A stretch of 64,000 bases of DNA from Nocardia nova (GTDB taxonomy: Bacteria > Actinomycetota > Actinomycetes > Mycobacteriales > Mycobacteriaceae): NCBI RefSeq assembly GCF_002933465.1, contig NZ_PSZE01000008.1, forward strand, positions 62,001 to 126,000, given 5' to 3'. The notes under the pieces are model-generated. The model did no database searches. It had not been told where the DNA came from and was given only the letters and a program-made list of their open reading frames with translations. This document shows, in pieces, positions 54,001 through 61,434 of the stretch; positions within the stretch are counted from its first letter, which is position 1; every line of letters begins with the position of its first letter. The translations under genes and the position numbers were made by a program.

Positions 54001-56501
54001 CGGTCAGTTTCGACTCGCTCGACACGGTGCTGAGCGGGCTCACCGAACTGGCCGGCGGCGCCGCCTCCATCGAGGCCGACATCTACCTCGGCTGGGAGAA
54101 CCAGCCGGAGGACTTCGACGCGATGGCCGCCGCCCTGCAGGAAGTGCTCGGCGCCCGGTCGCTGCCCAATCAGGTGAATCGGATCACGGCCACCGTCGCG
54201 GGCAGCAACGGCGCGGTGATGCACCACCACTTCACCTTCCGCCCGTCGGCGACGGGTCTGGCCGAGGAGCGGTTGATCCGCGGCCTGCACCCCTATATCG
54301 CCGAGCGGATGCAGATGCGCCGCCTGCGTAAATTCGATCTCACCCGGCTGCCGTCCTCCGACGAGGAGGTCTACCTCTTCCGGGGGGTCGCGAAGGAGAA
54401 CCCCGCCGACGAGCGGCTGATCGCGTTCGCGCAGGTGCGCGACCTGACCGCGCTGCGCGATCACGAGGGCCGGCTGCTGTCGCTGCCGACCGCCGAGAGC
54501 ACGGTCGCGACCTGTGTCGACTCCATCCGCCGGGCACAGTCGCGGCGGCCGTCGGCCAAGCGCCTCCACACCAACCGGATCGTGCTCTACATCTGGCCGC
54601 CGCTGGATGTGACCCGCGCCGAACTGGACACCATCGTCGGTCGCGTCGAACCGGCCACCGCGGGCGCCGGGCTGGAGGAGATCCTGATCATCGCCCGCCA
54701 GCCCGACGAGAAGACCGGCGAGCTGGTCAAGATCGTGGTGCGCATCCGGTTCGATGCCACCGGCGGCACCGAGGTGACCGTCGGGGAGCGCACCGACGAC
54801 CCGGTCGAACCGCTCGACGAGTACCGCCAGAAGGTGCTGCGGGCCGCCAGTCGCGGCACCGTCTATCCGTACGAATTGACCGGTCTGCTCGGCACTTTCA
54901 CCGAATACGACCTCGACGCCGAGCACGCGCTGGTCCCCGTCGACCGGCCCAAGGGCCACAACACCGCGGCCATGGTCGTCGGTGTGGTGACCACGCCGAC
55001 CGAGCGGCATCCGCAGGGCGTCACCCGCGTGACGCTGCTCGGCGATCCGACCAAGTCGCTGGGCGCACTGTCGGAGCCCGAATGCCGCCGGGTGATCGCG
55101 GCGCTGGATCTGGCCGAGCGGATGCAGGTGCCGCTCGAGTGGTACGCGCTGTCCTCCGGCGCCCGGATCTCGATGGACTCCGGTACGGAGAACATGGACT
55201 GGGTGGCGGCGGCGCTCAAGCGCATCGTCGAATTCACCCAGGACGGCGGCGAGATCAACATCGTGGTCGCGGGCATCAACGTCGGTGCGCAGCCGTACTG
55301 GAACGCCGAGGCGACGATGCTCATGCACACCAAGGGCATCCTCGTGATGACCCCGGATTCGGCGATGGTGCTGACCGGTAAGCAGGCGCTGGACTTCTCC
55401 GGCGGTGTGTCGGCCGAGGACAACTTCGGCATCGGCGGCTACGACCGCGTGATGGGCCCCAACGGTCAGGCGCAGTACTGGGCGCCGAATCTGGCCGGGG
55501 CCCGCGATGTGCTGATGTCGCACTACGACCACACCTACATCGCTCCCGGGGAGCAGGGTCCGCGCCGCGCGCAGACCACCGACCCGATCGACCGCGATGT
55601 GTGCACGTTCCCGCACACCGTCCCGGACAGCGATTTCACGACCGTCGGCGAGATCTTCTCCGCGACCACGAACCCGGATCGCAAGAAGCCCTTCGATATT
55701 CGCACCGTGATGCGGGCGCTGGCCGATCAGGACCACGCCGTGCTGGAGCGCTGGGCGGGTATGGCCGATGCGGAGACCGCCGTCGTCCAGGACGCGCATC
55801 TGGGTGGTATCCCGGTCTGCCTGCTGGGCATCGAATCGCGGGGTGTGCCGCGGCGCGGCTTCCCGTCCACCGACGGTCCCGACACTTACACCGCGGGCAC
55901 GCTGTTCCCGCGGTCGTCGAAGAAGGCGGCTCGCGCGATCAACGCGGCCAGCGGCAACCGCCCGCTGGTGGTGCTGGCGAATCTGTCCGGCTTCGACGGA
56001 TCGCCGGAGTCGATGCGCAAGCTGCAGCTCGAATACGGTGCCGAAATCGGCCGCGCGATCGTGAACTTCCGCGGGCCCATCGTGTTCTGCGTGATCTCGC
56101 GCTACCACGGCGGTGCGTTCGTGGTGTTCTCGAAGGCGCTGAACCCGAATATGACCGTGCTCGCGCTGGAGGGTTCGTTCGCCTCGGTGCTCGGTGGCGC
56201 CCCGGCCGCGGCCGTGGTGTTCGTCGGTGACGTCAACACCCGCACCGCCTCCGATTCGCGGGTGCGCGAACTGGAGTCGCGGGTCGCGAACGCGTCGGGT
56301 ACCGAGCGCGCGGAGCTGTCCGCCGAGCTCGACGAAGTCCGCTCGCAGGTGCGCGCGGAGAAGCTGGGCGAGGTCGCCGCCGAGTTCGACCGGGTGCACA
56401 ACATCCACCGTGCCGTCGAGGTCGGCTCGGTCGACGCGGTAATCAGCGCCCGCGAGCTGCGCCCGCGCATCATCGAGGCGATCGAGGCGCGGCTCGGCTG
56501 A
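51045..56501 (+). CDS. Fused multidomain biotin-dependent acyl-CoA carboxylase (1818 residues)
   Basis: One polypeptide holds all functions of an acyl-CoA carboxylase. Residues ~1-450 are biotin carboxylase (ATP-grasp loop KATAGGGGRGIR, EVNTRLQVEHPITEYTTG). Around 560-650 lies the biotin carrier with the biotinyl lysine in ESMKMET (K621). A central helical region of ~500 residues follows. Residues ~1150-1818 are the carboxyltransferase halves (ALSSGARISMDSGTENMDW, GGVSAEDNFGIGGYDRVMGP, then YHGGAFVVFSK, ALEGSFASVLGGAPAA). The order BC-carrier-central-CT recalls eukaryotic acetyl-CoA carboxylase and differs from the separate AccA/AccD subunits of mycobacteria. GTG at 51045 follows GAAAGGAG. 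Acyl-CoA substrate unknown. Confidence 0.93.
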   Translation: MFSRIAIVNRGEAAMRLIHAVRDLAAATARQIETVALYTDVDRNATFVREADIAYDLGPASARPYLDLKALEKALVATKADAAWVGWGFVAEDPAFAELCEHIGITFIGPSPDAMRKLGDKIGAKLIAEEVGVPVAPWSRGAVETLDAAIAAAKDIGYPLMLKATAGGGGRGIRVITNEAELVDAYERTSQEAARAFGSGVVFLERLVTGARHVEVQVIADGQGTAWALGVRDCSVQRRNQKVIEESASPVLRPEQVADLKASAERLAVAVGYRGAATVEFLYHPGDELFAFLEVNTRLQVEHPITEYTTGFDLVRAQLHVASGGRLEGEPPAERGHAIEARLNAEDPDRDFAPAPGRIALLDLPAGPGIRVDTGVSAGDTIPADFDSMIAKIIAYGRDREEALGRLRRAVGETRVIIEGGATNKSFVLDLLDQPEVIDASADTGWIDRVRGEGRLVAQRHTAVALAAAAIDAYEEEERAERHRLLSTAAGGRPQVQHESGRPLDLKLRGASYRLRVARVGAHRFRIGIEAAGEIATADVDLERFDRHTGQIVVNGTRYRLVTGTHGPTHVVDVDGVTHRVSRDEGGVVRSPAPALVVAKPLEVGDEVEAGAPVLVLESMKMETVLRSPFKARVKECSVSVGSQVEAGAPLLRLEPIADDDQADEAAAAVESVELDLPAAPTEVLAHERTARGQEDLRGLLLGFDVDPHDGGRVLADYLAARRAAIADNRRPLGEELELIEVFTDLAELSQFWGEDAGHGHVHSAREYFHTYLQSLDVERAGLPESYRAKLSKALAHYGVTDLERTPELEAAVFRIFLAQQRPSDTVTVVTTLLREWLGEPVPDRVLQEPVGLALERLVAATQVRFPVIADITRGVVYAWYGQPLLRRNRARVYTTVRKHLSHLDAHPDAADRADRIAEMVRSTEPLVRLLAQRLVRGNPDNTVMLEVLTRRYYGNKGLTDVRTQEVDGCTFVVAERRGVNLVSAAVSFDSLDTVLSGLTELAGGAASIEADIYLGWENQPEDFDAMAAALQEVLGARSLPNQVNRITATVAGSNGAVMHHHFTFRPSATGLAEERLIRGLHPYIAERMQMRRLRKFDLTRLPSSDEEVYLFRGVAKENPADERLIAFAQVRDLTALRDHEGRLLSLPTAESTVATCVDSIRRAQSRRPSAKRLHTNRIVLYIWPPLDVTRAELDTIVGRVEPATAGAGLEEILIIARQPDEKTGELVKIVVRIRFDATGGTEVTVGERTDDPVEPLDEYRQKVLRAASRGTVYPYELTGLLGTFTEYDLDAEHALVPVDRPKGHNTAAMVVGVVTTPTERHPQGVTRVTLLGDPTKSLGALSEPECRRVIAALDLAERMQVPLEWYALSSGARISMDSGTENMDWVAAALKRIVEFTQDGGEINIVVAGINVGAQPYWNAEATMLMHTKGILVMTPDSAMVLTGKQALDFSGGVSAEDNFGIGGYDRVMGPNGQAQYWAPNLAGARDVLMSHYDHTYIAPGEQGPRRAQTTDPIDRDVCTFPHTVPDSDFTTVGEIFSATTNPDRKKPFDIRTVMRALADQDHAVLERWAGMADAETAVVQDAHLGGIPVCLLGIESRGVPRRGFPSTDGPDTYTAGTLFPRSSKKAARAINAASGNRPLVVLANLSGFDGSPESMRKLQLEYGAEIGRAIVNFRGPIVFCVISRYHGGAFVVFSKALNPNMTVLALEGSFASVLGGAPAAAVVFVGDVNTRTASDSRVRELESRVANASGTERAELSAELDEVRSQVRAEKLGEVAAEFDRVHNIHRAVEVGSVDAVISARELRPRIIEAIEARLG

Positions 56502-56509
56502 TGTCGACG

Positions 56510-56542
56510 CCCGTGACCGGCCGCGCTCCGGCCGGTCACGGG
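56510..56542 (+). terminator. Hairpin terminator after the fused carboxylase gene
   Basis: A perfect 13-base stem CCCGTGACCGGCC / GGCCGGTCACGGG with a 7-base loop, starting 9 bases after the stop codon. Confidence 0.8.
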
Positions 56543-56583
56543 TCGGCCGCGTGGCGATGATCATGACGGGGTAGTCCCTTGTC

Positions 56584-57522
56584 GTGACGGTAATCACGCG
56601 ACTTCTCGTAATGATGTGTGCGGTCGTTGCCGGGGGTGCGTTCCCGGCGGGTTCTGCCGCGGCAGCCCCGGCGGCGCATGTGGTGGGCGAACATCCGCTA
56701 AGCCCGGCGGCGGTCGAGATGGACGTCTATTCGCCAGCGATGGACCGGGTGATCACGAACCGGGTGATCCGCGCGGCCGGTGGTGGACCGGCGCCCACGC
56801 TCTATCTGCTCACCGGCATCGGCGGCGGTGTGGACAACATCTCCTGGTGGGACGACACCGATGTGCGGGCGTTCTTCGCCGACAAGCATGTCAATGTGGT
56901 GATGCCGATCGGCGGGCCCAACAGCATGTACACCGATTGGATCGCCGACGACCCGGTCGCGGGCCGCAATCGCTGGCAGAGCTACCTCACCCAGGAATTG
57001 CCCGATGTCATCGACAGCCGGCTGGAGACCACCGGCCGCAATGCGATCGCCGGGGTGTCGATGAGCGGCGCGTCAGCGGTGGACCTCGCGATCCAGGTGC
57101 CGGAGCGCTTCGGCGCGGTGGCCTCCTATAGCGGGTGCCCGTGGTCGAACGATCCGGCCGGGATCGCGATGGTGAGTGCCCAGGTCGTGCGGGGCGGCGG
57201 TAATCCGGGCAATATGTGGGGCCTCCCGGGAACCGGAGCGTGGCCAGTGCACGATGCGTTCGCGCGGGCCGGCGCCCTGGCGGGCAAGGCCATCTACCTG
57301 TCGGCGGCGTCCGGCATCCCGGGCGGCATCGACCGGGGACTGCCATTCCCACCGGTGGAGGCTGTCGCGAGGGCGTGTACCGGTGCTTTCGCCGGTCGGC
57401 TCGGACAGCTCGGCATCCCGGCGGTGTACGTGGACCGGCCCGAGGGCTCCCACACCTGGGGACTGTTCGAGGCGGATCTCCACGATTCCTGGCCCGTACT
57501 GGCCGGTGGTATCGGCGCCTGA
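56584..57522 (+). CDS. Secreted esterase / mycolyltransferase-like protein (antigen 85 family)
   Basis: A 312-residue precursor with signal peptide (LLVMMCAVVAGGAFPAGSAAAAPAA) and an esterase domain of the antigen 85/FbpC-type group. The nucleophile is S159 in AGVSMSGASA, and the catalytic His is H290 in PEGSHTWGLFEADLHDSWPVL. Mycolyltransferases move mycolic acids onto trehalose and arabinogalactan outside the cell, which fits a mycolate-bearing host. GTG at 56584 opens the signal sequence. Mycolyl transfer versus simple ester hydrolysis cannot be decided from the motif alone. Confidence 0.85.
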   Translation: MTVITRLLVMMCAVVAGGAFPAGSAAAAPAAHVVGEHPLSPAAVEMDVYSPAMDRVITNRVIRAAGGGPAPTLYLLTGIGGGVDNISWWDDTDVRAFFADKHVNVVMPIGGPNSMYTDWIADDPVAGRNRWQSYLTQELPDVIDSRLETTGRNAIAGVSMSGASAVDLAIQVPERFGAVASYSGCPWSNDPAGIAMVSAQVVRGGGNPGNMWGLPGTGAWPVHDAFARAGALAGKAIYLSAASGIPGGIDRGLPFPPVEAVARACTGAFAGRLGQLGIPAVYVDRPEGSHTWGLFEADLHDSWPVLAGGIGA

Positions 57523-57588
57523 GCGAGGCGGCGCCGAAACCCGGCCGCGGCCGACTGCTCCCCTAAAACCGAACGGCGCGAAGAATTT

Positions 57589-57753
57589 TCAGACCGCCAC
57601 GGGCCGGAACCGCCGGTGGCAGATCTCGCAATCACAATCGAAATAGCCGAGCCCGGCATTGCCGTGGGCGCCACGTCGTTCGGCTTCTTCCAGATCCGCG
57701 AACCAGGGCCGCCGCCGCATCGGTACCGGTCGAATCTGCGCGCTGTCGTCCAT
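57589..57753 (-). CDS. Hypothetical 54-residue cysteine-containing protein
   Basis: ATG at 57753 opens a short protein (RPVPMRRRPWFADLEEAERR, then GAHGNAGLGYF) that ends in DCDCEICHRRFRP. The C-x-C-x-x-C-H cluster looks like a metal-binding knuckle. It is divergent from the J-domain-like gene at 57829 with 75 bases between them, so they share a promoter region. No known family. Confidence 0.5.
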   Translation of the reverse strand: MDDSAQIRPVPMRRRPWFADLEEAERRGAHGNAGLGYFDCDCEICHRRFRPVAV

Positions 57754-57828
57754 GGCGACGGAGTACCCATTTCGGACAGTGCGTACGGTCACGGTTTCGG
57801 CGCGATGGGTGTGGTGATACTGGAGGGG

Positions 57829-58140
57829 ATGGCGAGCACAGATCCCGAACCGATCCGGGAAGCGCGGACGCCGACGGCGCGCGCCGGATGGTCGGCCGCC
57901 GACCGCGCGGCCTACCGCCGATTCGTGCGCACCCAGCACCCCGACGTCGGCGGCGACCCGGCCGCATTCCGGGAAGGTCTGGCTCGCTACGAGGCCGCCC
58001 GCCGGGCCGGCACCGCCGCCTCCGACGTCGACCCGACGGACCGATTCGACGGGCCGGTGCGGTTCGTCGCCACACCGCGTGGCTGGCGGCGGGCGGTCCG
58101 CGTGCTGCGTCCGCGCCGGCGTACCCGGCGCCTGCACTGA
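57829..58140 (+). CDS. Short J-domain-like protein
   Basis: ATG at 57829 follows GGAGGGG. The 103-residue product holds SAADRAAYRRFVRTQHPDVGGDPAAFREGLARYEAARR, which reads as the end of helix II, the HPD loop and helix III of a DnaJ J-domain. The tail is basic (RGWRRAVRVLRPRRRTRRLH). A normal J-domain needs a longer helix I, so this is a minimal version that might stimulate an Hsp70 ATPase, or a relic. Near the gas-vesicle operon, whose assembly needs chaperones, but a link is only suggestion. Confidence 0.65.
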   Translation: MASTDPEPIREARTPTARAGWSAADRAAYRRFVRTQHPDVGGDPAAFREGLARYEAARRAGTAASDVDPTDRFDGPVRFVATPRGWRRAVRVLRPRRRTRRLH

Positions 58141-58215
58141 TCGATATGCCGGAACTCCCTCCGCCTGATGGCCGACAGCGGCGATAGCTGGGTATACGCT
58201 GATGTAAGGCCATTC

Positions 58216-58231
58216 TGTGATGTGGCTCACT
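58216..58231. promoter_or_regulatory. CRP/GlxR-like binding site ahead of the gas-vesicle operon
   Basis: TGTGATGTGGCTCACT fits TGTGA-N6-TCACA, the consensus of CRP/GlxR (cAMP-sensing regulators of actinobacteria), with one mismatch at the last base. It lies 81 bases upstream of the first operon gene. If used, gas-vesicle expression would answer to cAMP. Confidence 0.55.
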
Positions 58232-58311
58232 CCAAACATCGGGGTGTCATCGCTCGGCCGATCCCGCGGCAATGCAGCCGTGCCGGCACGCGAGCAAACA
58301 AGGAGAGGGCC

Positions 58312-58947
58312 ATGAAGGGTGGCACAAGTATCGCGATAGGGGTGGGCATCGGCTACGTACTGGGTCGCACCCGCAAGATGCGCTTCGCGCTGGGCGTGGC
58401 GGGGGCCATGATGGCGAAACGTTCGTCGGACATTCCCGGGGAGTTGCTGGAGCGGGGGACCTCGCTGCTCAAATCGTCGGCGGACCTGACGCAGCTCACC
58501 GATACCGTTCGCGACGAATTGGTGGGCGCGGCCCGATCCGCCGCGGTGACCGCCGCGAGCAACCAGCTCGACGCACTCAACACCCGGCTGCAGCAGGGCT
58601 CGTCTCTGTTGTCGGGCGAGTCCCTGTTGTCGGGCAAGGACCGCGAAGCACCGGAAGCGGAGTCGGGCGACGAGGGCGAGAAGGAGCCCGTCCGGGAGGC
58701 GGCCGCGGCGTCCTCCGACGAGGATCTCGAGGAAGTCGATTCCGGCCAGGAGGAGGAAGGCCAGGAGGAGGAAGAAGACCGGGAGCCGCCCGCCCCGCGG
58801 GCACGGAAGCGCGCAGCCCCCCGCGCGCGGAAGACGACCTCTGGGACTTCGACTCGCAAATCCGCGGAACGCAAACCCGTAGCGGTCAGCCGACGCCGTA
58901 GCAGCTCCGATTCCGACGAACCGCCCGTGCGACGCACGAGGAGGTGA
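58312..58947 (+). CDS. Gas-vesicle operon accessory protein, charged tail
   Basis: ATG at 58312 follows AAGGAGAGG. The 211-residue protein begins with a glycine-rich hydrophobic segment (GGTSIAIGVGIGYVLGRTRKMRFALGVAGAMMA) that could sit in a membrane or on a vesicle. A helical part follows (residues 45-110), then an acidic block of Glu/Asp/Ser, then a strongly basic tail (RARKRAAPRARKTTSG, RKSAERKPVAVSRRR). It may correspond to GvpY of Streptomyces operons; I am not sure. Its TGA overlaps the next gene region. Function in assembly unknown. Confidence 0.7.
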   Translation: MKGGTSIAIGVGIGYVLGRTRKMRFALGVAGAMMAKRSSDIPGELLERGTSLLKSSADLTQLTDTVRDELVGAARSAAVTAASNQLDALNTRLQQGSSLLSGESLLSGKDREAPEAESGDEGEKEPVREAAAASSDEDLEEVDSGQEEEGQEEEEDREPPAPRARKRAAPRARKTTSGTSTRKSAERKPVAVSRRRSSSDSDEPPVRRTRR

Positions 58948-58952
58948 GAGCG

Positions 58953-60008
58953 ATGGCGAAAACGACTGAGCTGGTCGGCCCGCTCCAGCAATCGGTGCAG
59001 AATCTCGCGGGGACGCTTGCCGAACGCGCGGTGGTCGGACTTACGGACCGGGTCTCGAAGACCGCCGGCCGGTTGAACGACTACGCGGGCGGCGAAGGGA
59101 ATCTGATCGCGGCGGTGACCGGCGTCGACAAGCTGGCCGGCGGCGCCTCCCCGCTGCAGGCCGTGATGAGCGGAGGTATGAGCAAACTCAAGCACACGGC
59201 CCGGGAGAAGTTCGAGTCGGTCAAGGATTCGCTGACCGGGGGCGGCGGCAAAGGGGGCGGCGGCAAGAAGCTCAAGCTGACCAATATCGTCGAGGAGATC
59301 GACGTCGGCGTGCCGATCGATCTGGCCTACGACCAGTGGACCCAGTTCGCGGACTTTCCGAAATTCACGAAGAAGCTCGAGCAGGTCGAGCAGGTCTCCG
59401 ATGAGAAACTCAGCTGGACCGGCAAGGTGTTCTGGTCGAGACGGACCTGGGAGTCCACGATCATCGAGCAGATTCCGTTCGAGCGGATCGTGTGGCGGTC
59501 GAAAGGCGCCAAGGGCTATATCGACGGTGCCGTCGCCTTTCACGACATCACCCCGAACCTCACTCGCATCCTGGTGGTGCTCGAGTACCACCCACAGGGA
59601 GTGTTCGAGAAGACGGCCAATATTTGGCGCGCGGCGGGCCGTCGATGCCGGTTGGAGCTCAAGCACTTTCAGCGCCATGTCATGACCGATGCCGTCCTGC
59701 ACAGCGACGACATCGTCGGGTGGCACGGCGAGATCCGCGACGGCGAGGTCGTCGAGGACGACGAGACGGCGCGGCAGCGCGAAGAAGCCGACGAGGCGCG
59801 CGCCGATGAAGAAGCCGATGAAGAAGCCGGTGAAGAGGGCGACGAAGAAGCCGATGAAGAAGCCGGTGAAGAGGGCGACGAAGACGCCGATGAGGAAACG
59901 GACGAAGACGAGCAGGAGGAGGACGAGGAGGAAGAACCGGAGCCACCGCGCCGCCGCACGCGTCCGGGGAACCGTCCGTCCCGAGTGAGCGGAGGAGCAA
60001 GCAGATGA
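58953..60008 (+). CDS. SRPBCC-domain gas-vesicle accessory protein with acidic repeat tail (GvpZ-like)
   Basis: ATG at 58953 has GAGGAGG at ideal spacing. The 351-residue protein has a helical N-terminus, a Gly/Lys linker ([15 protein letters not shown], near 95-109), a START/SRPBCC cyclase-dehydrase domain ([21 protein letters not shown] through HITP-like [10 protein letters not shown] and [10 protein letters not shown], ~110-245), then ~65 almost purely acidic residues with a 12-residue repeat, and a basic end. An SRPBCC protein is part of Streptomyces gvp operons (gvpZ, as I recall). It may hold hydrophobic GvpA subunits before assembly; this is inference. It overlaps gvpA by four bases (ATGA). 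Confidence 0.8.
   Translation: MAKTTELVGPLQQSVQNLAGTLAERAVVGLTDRVSKTAGRLNDYAGGEGNLIAAVTGVDKLAGGASPLQAVMSGGMSKLKHTAREKFESVKDSLTGGGGKGGGGKKLKLTNIVEEIDVGVPIDLAYDQWTQFADFPKFTKKLEQVEQVSDEKLSWTGKVFWSRRTWESTIIEQIPFERIVWRSKGAKGYIDGAVAFHDITPNLTRILVVLEYHPQGVFEKTANIWRAAGRRCRLELKHFQRHVMTDAVLHSDDIVGWHGEIRDGEVVEDDETARQREEADEARADEEADEEAGEEGDEEADEEAGEEGDEDADEETDEDEQEEDEEEEPEPPRRRTRPGNRPSRVSGGASR
59811..59882. repeat. 36-base perfect tandem repeat encoding acidic residues
   Basis: Two identical 36-base units (59811-59846 and 59847-59882) encode [12 protein letters not shown] twice within the acidic tail of the SRPBCC protein. Copy number is likely to vary between strains. Confidence 0.9.
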
Positions 60009-60415
60009 CAATCGAACCAGCAGGAGGCGGAGGCGGCGGCGGAGCGGGCACGATGGCGCGGCCGAATTCGTCCAGCCTGGCCGACGTAATCGACACCATT
60101 CTCGACAAAGGTCTGGTCATCGACGCGTTCGCGAGAGTGTCGCTGGTCGGCATCGAATTGGTGACCATCGACGCGCGCGTCGTCGTGGCCAGCGTCGACA
60201 CCTACCTGCGTTTCGCCGAAGCGGTGAACCGGCTGGAGATATCGAGCAGCGAGCCGAAGGGGCTGACCGACATCGTCGGCGACGTCACCGAAGGCGCGGC
60301 CGAGCACAAGACGAAGGGTGCTCTCGACGCAGCCGGCAAGAAGGTCGCGGACTTCCTCGGCGATGTGCAGGACAAGCGGCAGACGGTGCACAGGCCGTCC
60401 AGGCGGGAGGAGTAG
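60005..60415 (+). CDS. gvpA: Gas vesicle structural protein GvpA
   Basis: The 136-residue product contains the canonical GvpA core at residues ~22-77: [20 protein letters not shown], then [22 protein letters not shown] and [14 protein letters not shown], nearly identical in pattern to cyanobacterial GvpA. Copies of this small amphipathic protein form the ribbed wall of the vesicle. Unusually it has a Gly-rich N-terminal extension ([17 protein letters not shown]) and a charged ~55-residue C-terminal extension beyond the usual end. ATG at 60005 overlaps the previous stop. No separate shorter gvpA is present, so this is the main wall protein. Confidence 0.95.
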   Translation: MTIEPAGGGGGGGAGTMARPNSSSLADVIDTILDKGLVIDAFARVSLVGIELVTIDARVVVASVDTYLRFAEAVNRLEISSSEPKGLTDIVGDVTEGAAEHKTKGALDAAGKKVADFLGDVQDKRQTVHRPSRREE

Positions 60416-60417
60416 TG

Positions 60418-61179
60418 ATGGCTGCCGATTCCACCGCCGTATATGTCTACGGCATCGTGCCCGCCGACGTCGAGCCGCAGCCACACGCCACCGGAGTCGG
60501 CGATCCGCCGGGTGAGGTCGAGGTCGTGCGGCACGGCGAGATCGCCGCGCTGGTCAGTACGCTCTCCTCCGATCGGCCGCTGGGCACACCCGAGGACCTC
60601 ACCGCCCACGAGAAACTGCTCGACGGGTCCGCGGCAGTGAGTCCGGTGTTGCCATTGCGGTTCGGTGCGGTCATGACCGACACCGACGCGGTGGAGAGCG
60701 AACTGCTCGAGGCGAACGAAGACGAATTTCGCGCGGCCCTGGCGGAACTCGAGGGCCGGGTGCAGTTCGTCGTCAGAGGACGTTACGTCGAGGACGCGAT
60801 TCTGCGGGAACTGCTCGACGAGAATGCCGACGCCGCCCGCCTCCGAGACGAGATCCGTGGGAAACCGGAGGACGCGACCCGCAATGAGCGAATCATGTTG
60901 GGCGAGATGATCAATCAAGCCATCGAGGCGAAGCGAGCCGAGGACACCCGCAAGGTGACCTCCGAGCTCGAGAAACTCGAGGCGATGGTCAATCTGCGCG
61001 ACCCCACCCACGAGGAGGACGCCGTCCACCTCGCGGTGCTGGTCGAAACGGCCCGGCAAGACGAGCTGGAGGAATTGCTGCGCCGGCTCATGGCGGAGTG
61101 GGACGGCCGGGTGGAGTTGGATTTGCTGGGGCCGATGGCCGCCTACGACTTCGTGACAAAGCGAGCTCCGGAGGGGTGA
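60418..61179 (+). CDS. gvpF: Gas vesicle assembly protein GvpF
   Basis: A 253-residue GvpF/GvpL-family protein. It begins with the family signature VYVYGIVPAD, followed by GEIAALVSTL, VLPLRFGAVMTD and a long helical part ending in LDLLGPMAAYDFV. GvpF binds GvpA and is needed early in nucleation; it has ferredoxin-like alpha/beta domains. The start ATG is two bases after the gvpA stop region (TAGTGATG). A second family member lies at 62221. Confidence 0.92.
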   Translation: MAADSTAVYVYGIVPADVEPQPHATGVGDPPGEVEVVRHGEIAALVSTLSSDRPLGTPEDLTAHEKLLDGSAAVSPVLPLRFGAVMTDTDAVESELLEANEDEFRAALAELEGRVQFVVRGRYVEDAILRELLDENADAARLRDEIRGKPEDATRNERIMLGEMINQAIEAKRAEDTRKVTSELEKLEAMVNLRDPTHEEDAVHLAVLVETARQDELEELLRRLMAEWDGRVELDLLGPMAAYDFVTKRAPEG

Positions 61180-61182
61180 GGC

Positions 61183-61410
61183 ATGGGTCTGTTCTCTTCG
61201 ATACTTCTGCTCCCCGCCGCGCCGGTTCGCGGCGTGATCTGGCTAAGCGGATTGATCCAGGAGCAAGTCGAACAGCAGCTGCAGGATCCCGTGAGGTTGC
61301 GGCGCGAGCTAGAGGAGATCGACCGCGCCGCAGCCGCCGGTGACCTGTCCGCGGAGGAGGCCGCGCAAGCGCAACAGGAGATTCTGAATCGGATGACCGG
61401 CCCGACGTAG
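61183..61410 (+). CDS. gvpG: Gas vesicle protein GvpG
   Basis: A 75-residue GvpG: hydrophobic start (GLFSSILLLPAAPVRGVIWL) then an amphipathic charged helix (EEIDRAAAAGDLSAEEAAQAQQEILNR). The MGLF-LPLAPVRG-type beginning is the family mark. It acts with GvpF in chaperone-like complexes. It starts three bases after the gvpF stop. Confidence 0.9.
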   Translation: MGLFSSILLLPAAPVRGVIWLSGLIQEQVEQQLQDPVRLRRELEEIDRAAAAGDLSAEEAAQAQQEILNRMTGPT

Positions 61411-61434
61411 GCCCGACCGGAGGAAGTGACTCAC

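Noticed and set aside
50514..56597. Very long open frame on the minus strand opposite the fused carboxylase gene
   Set aside because: It is the antisense of a well-supported gene; its translation is low-complexity His/Arg/Gly-rich sequence with no domain, as expected from high-GC third-position bias.
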